Shown in pieces: positions 18,474 to 27,753 of a DNA stretch of 64,000 nucleotides (within the stretch, counting starts at the first letter, position 1; each line of letters starts with the position of its first letter). Origin of the DNA: Comamonas testosteroni TK102 (GTDB taxonomy: Bacteria; Pseudomonadota; Gammaproteobacteria; Burkholderiales; Burkholderiaceae_C); contig NZ_CP006704.1 of assembly GCF_000739375.1 (NCBI RefSeq), positions 2,852,001-2,916,000 on the forward strand. Direction: 5' to 3'. A program made the position numbers and the translations under genes. The notes below the pieces were generated by a model. That model did not search any database, was not told where the DNA came from, and was given only the letters and a program-made list of their open reading frames with translations.

Positions 18474-18503
18474 CGTCAATCAAGATTTATTCAGGAGGCT
18501 CTT

Positions 18504-19142
18504 ATGCCCTGGACCCAAGACCAGATGGCCGCGCGCGCGGCCAAAGAACTCGAAGACGGTTTCTACGTCAACCTCGGTATCGGCATTCCCACACTGGTGG
18601 CCAACCACACGGGTGATAAGGAAGTGTGGCTGCAGTCCGAGAACGGCATGCTGGGCATCGGCCCCTTCCCGACCGAAGACCAGGTCGACGCCGACCTGAT
18701 CAACGCCGGCAAGCAGACCGTGACCACGCTTCCCGGCTCGGCGATCTTCGGCTCCGACCAGTCGTTTGCCATGATCCGCGGCGGCAAGATCAATCTGTCC
18801 ATTCTGGGCGCGATGCAGGTGTCCGAAAAAGGCGATCTGGCCAACTGGATGATTCCCGGCAAGATGGTCAAGGGCATGGGCGGAGCCATGGACCTGGTGG
18901 CGGGCGTCAAGCGCGTCATCGTGCTCATGGAGCATGTGGCCAAGAAAAAGGACGGTACGACCGACCTGAAGATTCTGCCCAGCTGCACCCTGCCGCTGAC
19001 GGGTCTCGGCGTGGTGGATCGCATCATCACCGATCTGGGTGTGATGGATGTGACACCCGAGGGCCTGAAACTGGTGGAGCTCGCCGAGGGCGTGAGCTTT
19101 GACGAGATCCAGTCCAAGACCGGTGTGACGCTGCTGAAATAA
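18504..19142 (+). CDS. scoB: Succinyl-CoA:3-ketoacid CoA-transferase, subunit B
   Basis: The 212-residue beta subunit carries the catalytic glutamate in the motif [11 protein letters not shown] (E46), which forms the glutamyl-CoA thioester intermediate, and further family segments [27 protein letters not shown] (split here as [15 protein letters not shown] and DLANWMIPG) and [18 protein letters not shown]. Length is normal for the separate B subunit. A good ribosome site (AGGAGG, 7 nt upstream) supports the start. An intrinsic terminator follows the stop, so the operon is scoA-DUF3806-scoB. Confidence 0.95.
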   Translation: MPWTQDQMAARAAKELEDGFYVNLGIGIPTLVANHTGDKEVWLQSENGMLGIGPFPTEDQVDADLINAGKQTVTTLPGSAIFGSDQSFAMIRGGKINLSILGAMQVSEKGDLANWMIPGKMVKGMGGAMDLVAGVKRVIVLMEHVAKKKDGTTDLKILPSCTLPLTGLGVVDRIITDLGVMDVTPEGLKLVELAEGVSFDEIQSKTGVTLLK

Positions 19143-19161
19143 GCGGCGCTGCTCCCGGGCA

Positions 19162-19188
19162 AGAACCGCTGCGGCGGTTCTTTTTTTA
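19162..19188 (+). terminator. Intrinsic terminator after scoB
   Basis: Stem arms AAGAACCGC and GCGGTTCTT around a short loop are followed by a T run (ends at 19188), 20 nt after the scoB stop. Confidence 0.88.
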
Positions 19189-19215
19189 TGCTTTTCTGCG
19201 GAATCAGCAGAATTA

Positions 19216-19243
19216 ATAGCTGCCGGAGTTGATAGAACAAGCG
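19216..19243 (+). repeat. Dispersed hairpin repeat, copy C
   Basis: Core ATAGCTG at 19216 and AAGCG at 19239 with the 23-nt start-to-start spacing shared by other copies (7643, 23911, and 46442 in reverse). It lies between the scoB terminator and the HD-GYP-like gene. Confidence 0.5.
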
Positions 19244-19335
19244 ATGTAAGCTGTTTTTGCTTTAATTGTGGCCCACAAATTATTGCAATCTGCAACAATC
19301 GAGTTTGATTGAGCAGACAGAAAAAGAGCGCTTTG

Positions 19336-20688
19336 ATGAGTGAGAACGCTGGTGCGCAGGGGCACGAGACCGATGTACATTTTTTGCGCGCAGTCACCGA
19401 TATGGCCGAGCATACGGAGGTCATGACAGGCGATGCAATCTATACCGACAAGGGCATGAAATTGGTGGACAAAGGCACACGTGTTGACAGTCGTCTCTAT
19501 GACCGTCTGGTCATGCACAAGCTGCGTGACCCCATCGATGCCAACCTGATCACGGGCGATCTGGTCGACGTGGCATCCCTGGTCGCTCTGGCGCGCCAGC
19601 AATGCGAGCAGGTCGATCTGCTGCATCGCATGGTGGCGTCCATCGGCGATATCGAGCGTCTGCTGGCACCGCTCAAGAGCTTGCTGCTGCCCCAGGCCAT
19701 TGCCTTCAAGCTCACCGTCATGCGCGAGCAGCGCACCGACCTCTACCAGCACAGCCTGCAGATGACGCTGGTGGCGATCTTTCTGGCGCTCAAGAATGGC
19801 TGGACCGAGCGCGAATGCGTGCCGCTGGCCACGGCCGCGCTGCTGCACGATGTAGGCATGCTCTATATGGACCCGGTCTGGACCGACCCGGACCACCGCT
19901 TGAGCGGCGAGGAACGCAAGCATCTGGTCGCGCATTCCGTCACCGCCATGCTGGTGGTGCGCAGCACCGAACTGTATTCGCGCGCCGTGGAAATCGCCGT
20001 GCTCGAGCACCATGAACGCATGGATGGTTCCGGCTATCCGCGCGGCATCAAGGGCAACGCCATTTCGCCCATGGGGCAGGTGCTGCTGCTGGCCGAGGTG
20101 GTCTCGGCCTTCTTCGAGAAATTCACGGATATGCCTGGCCAGCGCCTTTCGCTCATGCTGCGCATGAACCACAAGAGCTATCCGGCCGATCTGGTGCACC
20201 TGATTTTGCCGCTGCTCTACGACGAAATCAGTCCCGGCAAGCCGCTGGCGCCGCTGCAGGCCGAGTTCTCGCACAGCATCGCGGCGCTGGAGGCTGCGCT
20301 GCGCAAATGGAGCGAGCTCAGGCGCGACTTTCCCGAGCACTGGCAGCAAATGCCCGATGCGCAGGCGGCGGTGGCCGTGGAGACCAGTCTTGCACAACTG
20401 CAGAAACAGCTGGCCGAAGCGGGCTCCCACCCCAGCCAGCAGCTCGATGTGCTGAGCTATTTCAAGGATGACGCCCTGGGCATGAGCGAGCTGGCCCTGG
20501 TCAACCGCGAGGCCCTGTGGCAGTTGCAGGCCATCATGAACGACTGCCAGCGCCGCTGGCCCACGCTGGGGGAGGGCGGCTCCACGCTGGAAGTTGCCGT
20601 GGCCGAATGGTGCGAGGCCTGTGCCCAGTTGATGCCGCAGGCTGGTCGCAGCTCGGCCATGAATGCCGACAGGCAGTCGCTCAATTGA
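19336..20688 (+). CDS. HD-GYP-like phosphodiesterase-family protein with altered active-site motif
   Basis: The 450-residue protein has an HD-GYP-type domain in the middle: DLYQHSLQMTLVAIFLALKN, then the HD pair H171-D172 (LLHDVGMLYMDP), then HHERMDGSGYPRG (H225-H226, GYP about 233-235). In canonical c-di-GMP phosphodiesterases the first motif reads HDIGK; here it is HDVGM, so the lysine is missing and activity may be changed. The C-terminal third is helical and unassigned. The frame opens at a TTG (19309), but ATG 19336 begins the conserved-looking part. It is a single gene with repeat copies on both sides. Confidence 0.8.
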   Translation: MSENAGAQGHETDVHFLRAVTDMAEHTEVMTGDAIYTDKGMKLVDKGTRVDSRLYDRLVMHKLRDPIDANLITGDLVDVASLVALARQQCEQVDLLHRMVASIGDIERLLAPLKSLLLPQAIAFKLTVMREQRTDLYQHSLQMTLVAIFLALKNGWTERECVPLATAALLHDVGMLYMDPVWTDPDHRLSGEERKHLVAHSVTAMLVVRSTELYSRAVEIAVLEHHERMDGSGYPRGIKGNAISPMGQVLLLAEVVSAFFEKFTDMPGQRLSLMLRMNHKSYPADLVHLILPLLYDEISPGKPLAPLQAEFSHSIAALEAALRKWSELRRDFPEHWQQMPDAQAAVAVETSLAQLQKQLAEAGSHPSQQLDVLSYFKDDALGMSELALVNREALWQLQAIMNDCQRRWPTLGEGGSTLEVAVAEWCEACAQLMPQAGRSSAMNADRQSLN

Positions 20689-20734
20689 CGGCATTGACCA
20701 CGAGCTTGGCCCGGGACGGCTGCCATCAACTTTG

Positions 20735-20775
20735 ATAGCTGCAGGCGCTTGATGGACGCGCGCTAAGCGGGTATT
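20735..20775 (+). repeat. Dispersed hairpin repeat, copy D (degenerate)
   Basis: ATAGCTGCAGGCGCTTG begins at 20735 and CTAAGCG follows further on than in other copies (about 30 nt), so this is a variant. It lies between the HD-GYP-like gene and the LexA box of imuA. The rest of the 283-nt gap contains no gene that I can support. Confidence 0.4.
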
Positions 20776-20938
20776 TCTTCAATATTTTATACATCACGCC
20801 GCAGTGCGGCGTGCTTTGCCGCGTCTGCTGGCGGCATTCTGAAAAAGTATTTTTGATAGCGCGTGATGCCCGATCAACAAGGGGAGGCTGCATCTGCTAC
20901 TGGCCTTAGGGCCTTGTTTTGTACGGAAATTCCGGTAA

Positions 20939-20954
20939 CTGTATATTTGTACAG
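20939..20954. promoter_or_regulatory. LexA (SOS) box upstream of imuA
   Basis: CTGTATATTTGTACAG is a perfect match to the CTGT-N8-ACAG LexA consensus of beta- and gammaproteobacteria, with an AT-rich middle, located 17 nt before the imuA start. It fits the known LexA control of imuA-imuB-dnaE2 cassettes. Confidence 0.92.
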
Positions 20955-20971
20955 TATTTGAGAATATTCCT

Positions 20972-21895
20972 ATGCACACCCAGTCCCAGACATATTTGGC
21001 CCGTCCTGGCTCACAGCCAGGCATGACGGAGTCTGTCCGGCCGCAGGCTGGTGCAGGGCAGGGCGTGCGGCCGGGTCTGCCAGTTGCGCGCAGTCCGCAT
21101 TTGTCCGCCATACAGATTCCCGGTGTCTGGCGCGGCACGGACTGGCAGCTGGATGCCTGCCGGAATGTCTGGCCCAGTGGCCATGCAGCGCTGGACTGCG
21201 AGCTGCCCGGTGGCGGCTGGCCTGGCAATGCCTTGATTCAGCTGCAGCAACCCGCGCACTGTCATGCGGAGTGGGCCTTGCTGTTGCCCGCGCTGGCCGC
21301 AGGAGTGCGACAGCATGCGGCTTCTCGCGGGGATGCGCGGATGGGGCAGCTGGTGCTGGTGGCTCCGCCCTATCTGCCCTTCGCCCCGGCCTTGCAGGCT
21401 GCCGGCATTGACGCGAAGCGGCTGTGCGCAGTGCAGCCGGGGCGCAGTGCCCAGGATCTGGCCTGGGCCTGCGAGCAGGCGCTGCATTGCCGGGATGTGT
21501 TGGCGGTGCTGGCCTGGTTGCCCGAACTTCCCACGTCCACGCTGCGCCGCTTGCAACTGGCTGCCGCTTCGCAGGGGCGGCCTCTGTGGCTATGGCAGGA
21601 GTCGCAGGCCGAGCCGTGCAGCTCTCCCGCCGCATTGCGGTTGAGACTGGAGAGAGTCACGACAGTCTCCGCAACTCAGCAGGCGCCGGGTTTGCAGATA
21701 CAGATACTGAAGCGCCGTGGGCCTTTGCTGGAGCGCCCCATACAGCTTCCGCTTTCGCAGTGGGCCTGGCAGCCTGTGCTGCAGGCACAGGCACAAAGAC
21801 ATGCGCGCCAGAGCGAGGAGGCTGCCATGCTCATGCAAGGGCGCATGACAGCCGCCGCTCCTGCAACGGCCTCGCCTTGGATGACGGAGGCATGA
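20972..21895 (+). CDS. imuA: Translesion synthesis accessory protein ImuA
   Basis: The 307-residue RecA/SulA-like protein precedes imuB and dnaE2. Recognisable segments are LPGGGWPGNALIQLQQP (a degenerate P-loop region), HAEWALLLPALAAG, GQLVLVAPPYLPFAPALQAA, QDLAWACEQALHCRDVLAVL and LRRLQLAAASQGRPLWLW. In characterised systems ImuA, ImuB and DnaE2 form a mutasome that copies past DNA lesions and generates mutations after damage. A LexA box lies 17 nt upstream. The stop (TGA) is separated from the imuB ATG by a single base, so translation is coupled. Confidence 0.9.
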   Translation: MHTQSQTYLARPGSQPGMTESVRPQAGAGQGVRPGLPVARSPHLSAIQIPGVWRGTDWQLDACRNVWPSGHAALDCELPGGGWPGNALIQLQQPAHCHAEWALLLPALAAGVRQHAASRGDARMGQLVLVAPPYLPFAPALQAAGIDAKRLCAVQPGRSAQDLAWACEQALHCRDVLAVLAWLPELPTSTLRRLQLAAASQGRPLWLWQESQAEPCSSPAALRLRLERVTTVSATQQAPGLQIQILKRRGPLLERPIQLPLSQWAWQPVLQAQAQRHARQSEEAAMLMQGRMTAAAPATASPWMTEA

Positions 21896-21896
21896 G

Positions 21897-23405
21897 ATGG
21901 GCAGTGCAGAGCACTGGATAGCCTGGCCTCTGGCCTGCCTGAGCGAGTCAAGCCCAGTGCCCGAGAGTGCCTGCTGGTGGGCGCTGGAGTTTTCGCCCCG
22001 TGTGGCCTTGCTCGAAGACGCCTTGCTCATGGAGACCAGCATGGTGCAGCGTCTTTGGGGCGGGGCCGAGGTCTTGCTGGCGCGGCTGGACAGTGCTTTT
22101 GCGCAAGCCCGCCAGGCCGCTGCGACAGGCCTGCCGGAGTCCGCAGTCGCCAAGCCGCTGTGCGGACGGGGCCGCACGGCCTGGCAGGCGTTGGCACGGC
22201 TGCGGCTGCAGCAGGGCCGGCCTTGCGGCTCCGTCTCTGCTCCTTTGGCAGTGCCTGAGTCATCGCCGCATGCCGATGCGCTGCCGCTATGGACGCTGAG
22301 CGCCCTGGAGCAGCACAGCGCCGTGCTGCTGCGCCTGGGTTGCCGGTGCTGGGGTGATGTGCGTGCACTGCCGCGCGCGGGATTGTCGCGCCGTATTGGA
22401 GCCAAGGCCTTGCGTGCGCTCGACGAGGCCTATGGTCTGCTGCCCCAGCCGCTTGACTGGCTGCAACTGCCTCAGCAGTTCGAGCTGCGCCATGATCTGG
22501 GTTATCCGGCCCACCATGCAGATGCCGTGCTCCATGCCGCGCAGCCGCTGTTGCGCGCGCTGCAGTCCTGGCTGCAGGCCCGTCACCATGCGGTGCTGGC
22601 ACTGCAATTGCGCTGGCACCATGATCTGCGCCGTATCGACGGCCAGGAGCTGCCGGGTTGGGAATCGCTTGTCATCCGCACAGCCCAGCCCACGCAGGGC
22701 ATGGCGCATCTGCAGCGCCTGCTGCGTGAGCACCTGGGCCAGCAGCGCTGGCGTGCACCGGTGGACATGCTGGAGTTGCAGGCTCTGGAGACGGCTGCCT
22801 GGGCTGCCGAGCCGCTGAGTTGCCTGCCTGCCGCCCAGGGCCAGAGCCCGTCGGACAGTCTGGCCTGGCATGAATGGGTGGAACGGCTGAGCGCCCGCTG
22901 GGGTGAGGAGGCCGTGCAGATGGTGCAGCCGCTGGCCGACCACCGCCCCGAGCGCATGCAGCGCTGGCAAGCTGCTGCGCCCTTGCTGCAGAGCAAGAAT
23001 CCGGCTGCAGCAAGAGACGCTAACCAGGCTGGAGCGGGAGCGCAGCCCAGGCAGCAAGGCACGCATCGCGGCCGTCAGCTCGGCTGTGCCGACCCCTGGC
23101 AAGCCCTGTGGCCGCCCTGGCTGCTGCCCCAGCCCCAGGCCTTGTCCGTGCAGGGCAATCGTCCCCAATGGCATGGGCCGCTGCAGCTCAGGGCCGGTCC
23201 CTACAGGCTGGAGTGCGGCTGGTGGGATGCTGCTGGCGATGCCCAGGCTGCTGCACCGAGCGGCCTCGCCGAGCGTGACTATTTCGTGGCCTATAACGCC
23301 GTGGTCGGAAATGTCTGGATCTACCGCGAGCGCGTCCGTAGTGAACACCTGATGGGCATGAGCGCCAGCCCTGCCAGCTGGTTTGCGCAAGGCATGTATG
23401 GCTGA
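21897..23405 (+). CDS. imuB: ImuB, Y-family polymerase-like mutasome subunit
   Basis: The 502-residue protein has the fold of Y-family polymerases but, as usual for ImuB, an N-terminal palm without the standard catalytic acidic residues (ALEFSPRVALLEDALLMETS). The fingers/thumb region is visible as RLGCRCWGDVRALPRAGLSR and RIGAKALRALDEAYGLLPQP, and the little-finger region as HHAVLALQLRWHHDLRRID. ImuB usually acts as the scaffold that links DnaE2 to the sliding clamp. It follows imuA by one base and its stop overlaps the start of dnaE2 by 8 nt. Confidence 0.9.
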   Translation: MGSAEHWIAWPLACLSESSPVPESACWWALEFSPRVALLEDALLMETSMVQRLWGGAEVLLARLDSAFAQARQAAATGLPESAVAKPLCGRGRTAWQALARLRLQQGRPCGSVSAPLAVPESSPHADALPLWTLSALEQHSAVLLRLGCRCWGDVRALPRAGLSRRIGAKALRALDEAYGLLPQPLDWLQLPQQFELRHDLGYPAHHADAVLHAAQPLLRALQSWLQARHHAVLALQLRWHHDLRRIDGQELPGWESLVIRTAQPTQGMAHLQRLLREHLGQQRWRAPVDMLELQALETAAWAAEPLSCLPAAQGQSPSDSLAWHEWVERLSARWGEEAVQMVQPLADHRPERMQRWQAAAPLLQSKNPAAARDANQAGAGAQPRQQGTHRGRQLGCADPWQALWPPWLLPQPQALSVQGNRPQWHGPLQLRAGPYRLECGWWDAAGDAQAAAPSGLAERDYFVAYNAVVGNVWIYRERVRSEHLMGMSASPASWFAQGMYG

Positions 23406-26400
23406 GCAGATCATGGTCGAGCCGCCCGCTCCCGCTTTGCGGCTGGCGGGGCCGCCGCCTGCAGCGATATCGGCCAGTCCCGTGGCTCAGGGCATGGGCA
23501 GAGGGCCACTGGCCTATGCCGAGTTGCACTGTCTCTCGCATTTCAGCTTCCTGCGCGGTGCTTCATCGCCTGCAGAGCTGGTGCACCGGGCCAAAAGCCT
23601 GGGCTATGCGGCGCTGGCGCTGACCGACGAATGCTCGGTAGCCGGTGCCGTGCGCGCCTTTGAAGCGGCGCGGGACTGCGGCCTGCATCTGATCCATGGC
23701 AGCGAATTCGCCTGGGGTCCGCTCAGGGTCGTGGTGCTGGTGCGTGATCTGCAGGGCTGGGGCAATCTCTGTGAATTCATTACCGTTGCACGCAGCCGGG
23801 CTGCCAAAGGGGACTATCTGGTCGATGAATCCAGCCCCTGGCAGCTGCTGAATCAAGGCTGCGAGTGCCTGCTGCTGCCGCAGCGCGGGAAGCTGGATGC
23901 ATCTGATTTGATAGCTGTAATCGATTGTCTGAAAAGCGTTTCAGCCTATCTTGATGCTGAAAACCTCTGGCTGGGCGTGGAGCTGCACCTGGCGCCCGAC
24001 GACAGCCTGTGGCTGCAGACCCTGCAGCAGGCGGGCGCGGCGCTGGGACTGCGCTTGCTGGCCTGCGGCGATGTCCATATGCATGCGCGCTCGCGCAAGC
24101 CCCTGCAGGATGTGGTCACGGCTATCCGCATGGGGCGCACCGTGGCTGAATGTGGCTTTGCGCTGCAGCCCAATGCCGAGCGGCATCTGCGCTCGCGTCT
24201 GAGACTGGCTTCGCTCTATCCCAGGGCCATGCTGGAGGCGACGCTGGAGTTGGCCGGGCGCTGCAGCTTCACTCTGGACGAGATCCGCTACCACTATCCT
24301 CAAGAGAGCGTGCTGCCCGGCATGACGGCCACGCAGACCCTCGCCTGGCTGACCTGGGAGGGCGCGGCGGGGCGCTATCCCCAGGGCATTCCCGAGAAAG
24401 TGCACGACCAGTTGCACAAAGAACTGGCGCTGATCGAGGACAAGAAGTACGAGATGTACTTTCTCACCGTGCATGACATCGTGCGCTATGCGCGCAGCGT
24501 CGGCATTCTCTGCCAGGGGCGCGGCTCGGCGGCCAATTCTGCGGTCTGCTACTGCCTGGGCATCACCGCAGTAAATCCGCATGGTGGCAATCTGCTGTTC
24601 GAGCGCTTTATCAGCAAGGAGCGCGGCGAGCCGCCCGATATCGATGTGGACTTCGAGCATGCGCGGCGCGAAGAGGTCATTCAGTACATCTACGGCAAGT
24701 ACGGGCGTGACCGCGCCGCGCTCACGGCCGTGGTCAGCTGCTGGCGCAGCCGCAGCGCGCTGCGCGATGTGGGCAAGGCGCTGGGCCTGCCGGCCGATCT
24801 GATCGATGCCCTGGCCAAGGGGCAGTATTGGTTCAGCGAGCATGCCCAGGCGCAAGCACAGACGCATGCCGAGACGGCGGATGCGGCAGAGGAGGACCAC
24901 GTGCCCGAAGCACTGCCCGAAGACTGGGTGCAGCGCAAGCTCCAGGAGGCCGAGGTGCTGGCACGCGAAATGAATTGCGCAGTGGGCGCGCATCGGTTGC
25001 GGCTCTGGATAGAGCTGGCCTGGCAGCTCAAGGACAGCCCGCGCCATCTCAGCCAGCATGTGGGCGGCTTCGTGCTGACCGAGGGCAAGCTCACGCGTCT
25101 GGTGCCCGTGGAGCCTGCCACGATGGCCAGGCGCTCCGTCATTCAGTGGGACAAGGACGATCTCGATGTCGTGAACCTGCTCAAGGTTGATGTGCTGGCC
25201 CTGGGCATGCTCACCATGTTGCGCAATGCCTTGAACGAGCGCGCCCGCTGGCGCGGCGAGCCATGGGAGCTGTACCAGATTCCGCAGGAGGATGCCGCGA
25301 CCTACGAGATGATTTGCCAGGCCGATACCGTGGGTACTTTCCAGATCGAAAGCCGCGCCCAGATGAGCATGCTGCCGCGCCTGCAGCCGCGCACTTTTTA
25401 TGATTTGGTGGTCGAGGTTGCCATCGTGCGGCCCGGCCCGATTCAGGGCGGCATGGTCCATCCCTATCTGCTGGCGCGCGAGCGCGAACGCAGAGGGCTG
25501 GCGCTGAAGCTCCCAGACCCGGAGCTTGAAAATGCCTTGCTGAGAACCCTGGGCGTGCCCATTTTTCAGGAGCAGGTGATGCAGATCGCCATGGATGCTG
25601 CCAAGTTTTCGGCGGGCAAGGCTGATGAGCTGCGCCGCTCCATGGCGGCCTGGAAGCGCAAGGGCGGCGTACACAAGTTCGAGCGCCCGTTGATCGACGG
25701 TATGGTGGCGCGTGGTTACAAGCTGGAATTCGCTCAGGCCATCTTTGCGCAGATGCTGGGCTTTGGCGAATATGGCTTCCCTGAAAGTCATGCCTACAGC
25801 TTTGCGCTGCTGGCCTATGCGAGCGCCTGGCTCAAGCGCCATGAGCCGGCCATCTTTCTGCAGGCGCTGCTCAATGCCCAGCCCATGGGTTTTTATTCGC
25901 CGTCCCAACTGGTGCAGGATGCGCGCCGACACGGAGTGCGCGTGCTGCCGGTCGATGTCTGTCATAGCCACTGGCATTGCACGCTGGACGCCCCTGTGCA
26001 AGCCATACGCGGCGTGGCCCAGCCCCAGCCGGCCGTACGCCTGGGGCTGAACCGGGTTGCCAGGCTGGGCAAGGCCGCAGCGCTGCGAATCGAGGGTGAA
26101 GCTGCGCAGGCTCCGTGGAAGGACGTGAGCGATCTGGCCATCCGGGCCCGGCTGGACAAGGCGGATATGGAAGCCCTGGCTGCGGCGGATGCGCTGCGCA
26201 GCCTGGCCGGTCACCGCCGCCAGCAGATGTGGGATGCTGCTGCGCAGGTCAGTCTGCCGCCCATCTTTGCGCAGGCCGCCATTCATGAGCCGAGGCTTGA
26301 GCTGCCCCAGGCCGCCGAGGGTGAGGAAATCATGTTCGACTATGCCGCCACCGGCCTGAGCCTGCGCCGCCACCCGCTGGCCTTGCTGCGTCCCAGGCTG

Positions 26401-26808
26401 GCACGCCATGGGCTGAAGACTGCAGTCGAGCTGCGTCAGATGCTGCCAGGCCAGAAGGTACGCGCCTGCGGCATCGTTACCGTGCGCCAGCGCCCGCCTA
26501 CCGCCAACGGCACGCTGTTCATCACGCTCGAAGACGAAACCGGCGTCATCAACCTGGTGGTATGGAGCCAGACCTTTGCCCGCTGGCGCTCTGCGTTGCT
26601 GGCTTCGCGTCTGCTGGCCGTGGAGGGCATCTGGCAGCGCAGCACGGCCCCGCAACTGGAGGCGTCGGAATCAGCAGGGAATATGCCTGAGGCCCAGAAC
26701 GGGGATGGACCTGCGGTTCGCCATCTGGTCGTGATGAAGGCCAGGAATGTGACCCGCTGGCTGGGGCGGTTTGCCGAGGTCGGACTCAACAGCCGGGATT
26801 TCCATTGA
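23398..26808 (+). CDS. dnaE2: Error-prone DNA polymerase DnaE2
   Basis: The C-family polymerase of about 1137 residues starts with a PHP domain (YAELHCLSHFSFLRGASSPA), continues with the polymerase core including ILCQGRGSAANSAVCYCLGI and the metal-binding EPPDIDVDFEHARREEVI, and ends with an OB-fold (NGTLFITLEDETGVINLVVW). It is the catalytic subunit of the SOS mutasome with ImuA and ImuB. I take ATG 23398, which overlaps the imuB stop; the ATG at 23413 is also possible. Residues about 172-190 are encoded by a copy of the dispersed repeat (core 23911-23938), an in-frame insertion between PHP segments. Confidence 0.96.
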   Translation: MAEQIMVEPPAPALRLAGPPPAAISASPVAQGMGRGPLAYAELHCLSHFSFLRGASSPAELVHRAKSLGYAALALTDECSVAGAVRAFEAARDCGLHLIHGSEFAWGPLRVVVLVRDLQGWGNLCEFITVARSRAAKGDYLVDESSPWQLLNQGCECLLLPQRGKLDASDLIAVIDCLKSVSAYLDAENLWLGVELHLAPDDSLWLQTLQQAGAALGLRLLACGDVHMHARSRKPLQDVVTAIRMGRTVAECGFALQPNAERHLRSRLRLASLYPRAMLEATLELAGRCSFTLDEIRYHYPQESVLPGMTATQTLAWLTWEGAAGRYPQGIPEKVHDQLHKELALIEDKKYEMYFLTVHDIVRYARSVGILCQGRGSAANSAVCYCLGITAVNPHGGNLLFERFISKERGEPPDIDVDFEHARREEVIQYIYGKYGRDRAALTAVVSCWRSRSALRDVGKALGLPADLIDALAKGQYWFSEHAQAQAQTHAETADAAEEDHVPEALPEDWVQRKLQEAEVLAREMNCAVGAHRLRLWIELAWQLKDSPRHLSQHVGGFVLTEGKLTRLVPVEPATMARRSVIQWDKDDLDVVNLLKVDVLALGMLTMLRNALNERARWRGEPWELYQIPQEDAATYEMICQADTVGTFQIESRAQMSMLPRLQPRTFYDLVVEVAIVRPGPIQGGMVHPYLLARERERRGLALKLPDPELENALLRTLGVPIFQEQVMQIAMDAAKFSAGKADELRRSMAAWKRKGGVHKFERPLIDGMVARGYKLEFAQAIFAQMLGFGEYGFPESHAYSFALLAYASAWLKRHEPAIFLQALLNAQPMGFYSPSQLVQDARRHGVRVLPVDVCHSHWHCTLDAPVQAIRGVAQPQPAVRLGLNRVARLGKAAALRIEGEAAQAPWKDVSDLAIRARLDKADMEALAAADALRSLAGHRRQQMWDAAAQVSLPPIFAQAAIHEPRLELPQAAEGEEIMFDYAATGLSLRRHPLALLRPRLARHGLKTAVELRQMLPGQKVRACGIVTVRQRPPTANGTLFITLEDETGVINLVVWSQTFARWRSALLASRLLAVEGIWQRSTAPQLEASESAGNMPEAQNGDGPAVRHLVVMKARNVTRWLGRFAEVGLNSRDFH
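23911..23938 (+). repeat. Dispersed hairpin repeat, copy E, inside dnaE2
   Basis: ATAGCTG at 23911 and AAGCG at 23934 have exactly the spacing seen in the copies at 7643 and 19216. The stretch is translated as part of DnaE2 (about LIAVIDCLKSV) without breaking the frame. Confidence 0.55.
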
Positions 26809-26844
26809 GCCCGCCGAGGCCGGTGCGCGCTGGCCGCTGCGAAT

Positions 26845-27753
26845 TCAGGGCGCTGCCGGCAGCTTGGCATGTTGCAGCGCATGTTCAATGAGCTTTTCCA
26901 CGGCCCGGCTGCCCGGTACGGTCGAATGCACCAGTGCTATGCCCACATGAAATCCGGGCGGGTTGTCCAGCAGGGATAGGCATTTCACGCCGCGTGGCTG
27001 AACGAGGTGCGATACGCCTGCGACCAGTCCCACTCCCAGGCCGGAAGCCACCAGGCTCATGATGGTCTGCACCTGCATGGCCTCTTGGGCGATGCGGGGG
27101 GTGAAGCCCGATTGCTGGCAGCGTAGCTTGGCCAGCGCGGCGAGGCTGGGTACCGTGTCCTGTGGATACATCACAAAGGGCTCGTGCGCCGCTTCGGACA
27201 GAGCGATGGCGTCGCGCTGCGCCAGGAGGCTGCTGTCCGAGACGGCCAGCACGAACTCGTCCTGATCCAGCGGCGTGAGTTCAATACCTTCATCAAGCTC
27301 CAGCACGGGGTAGCGAAGCAGGCCGGCATCAAAGCGCCGGGTCGTCAGCCCTTCCAGGATTTCGGCACTGGTCGCCTCATAGAACTCCAGTCCCACCTTG
27401 GGGTAGCGGTCGCGAAACGATGGGATCAGCCGCGGCAGCAGTTCGTAGGTGGCCGAGCCGACAAAGCCCAGCCGTATCAGGCCGCCCACGCCCTCCCTGG
27501 TATCGCGCACAGCCTGGCGACATTGCTCGGCATGAAACAGGGTGGCGCGTGCGCTCTCCAGCATGGCCTTGCCGGCAGGCGTCAGCACGACGCCGGTGCT
27601 GGTGCGATCGAACAGGGCGCTGCCCAGTTCCCCCTCCAGCTTGCGAATCGAGATGGACAGCGGCGGCTGAGCCATATGCAACTGCTCTGCGGCACGGTGG
27701 AAGTTGCCGGTTTCGGCCAGAGCGATGAACTGGTTCAGTTGCTTCAGGTTCAT
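26845..27753 (-). CDS. LysR-family regulator of the adjacent catabolic operon
   Basis: The 302-residue LTTR has the N-terminal winged helix (MNLKQLNQFIALAETGNFHR, AAEQLHMAQPPLSISIRKLE) and a C-terminal effector domain with IRLGFVGSATYELLPRLIPS. The helix-turn-helix sequence resembles the CatR/BenM branch, which respond to aromatic-pathway intermediates. It is divergent from the Bug-CoA-transferase operon, with 114 nt between the starts and a palindrome next to its own start (27754-27772), so it most likely controls that operon. Confidence 0.93.
   Translation of the reverse strand: MNLKQLNQFIALAETGNFHRAAEQLHMAQPPLSISIRKLEGELGSALFDRTSTGVVLTPAGKAMLESARATLFHAEQCRQAVRDTREGVGGLIRLGFVGSATYELLPRLIPSFRDRYPKVGLEFYEATSAEILEGLTTRRFDAGLLRYPVLELDEGIELTPLDQDEFVLAVSDSSLLAQRDAIALSEAAHEPFVMYPQDTVPSLAALAKLRCQQSGFTPRIAQEAMQVQTIMSLVASGLGVGLVAGVSHLVQPRGVKCLSLLDNPPGFHVGIALVHSTVPGSRAVEKLIEHALQHAKLPAAP

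Noticed and set aside
17250..18479. 409-codon open frame antisense to scoA and the DUF3806 gene
   Set aside because: Shadow frame; the plus strand has strong ribosome sites and known families throughout.
19309..19335. TTG start for the HD-GYP-like gene
   Set aside because: The nine extra codons carry no family similarity, and the ATG at 19336 is a more usual start.
23941..26655. 904-codon open frame antisense to dnaE2
   Set aside because: Very long, but lacks any family resemblance and matches the third-position GC pattern expected for a shadow of dnaE2.
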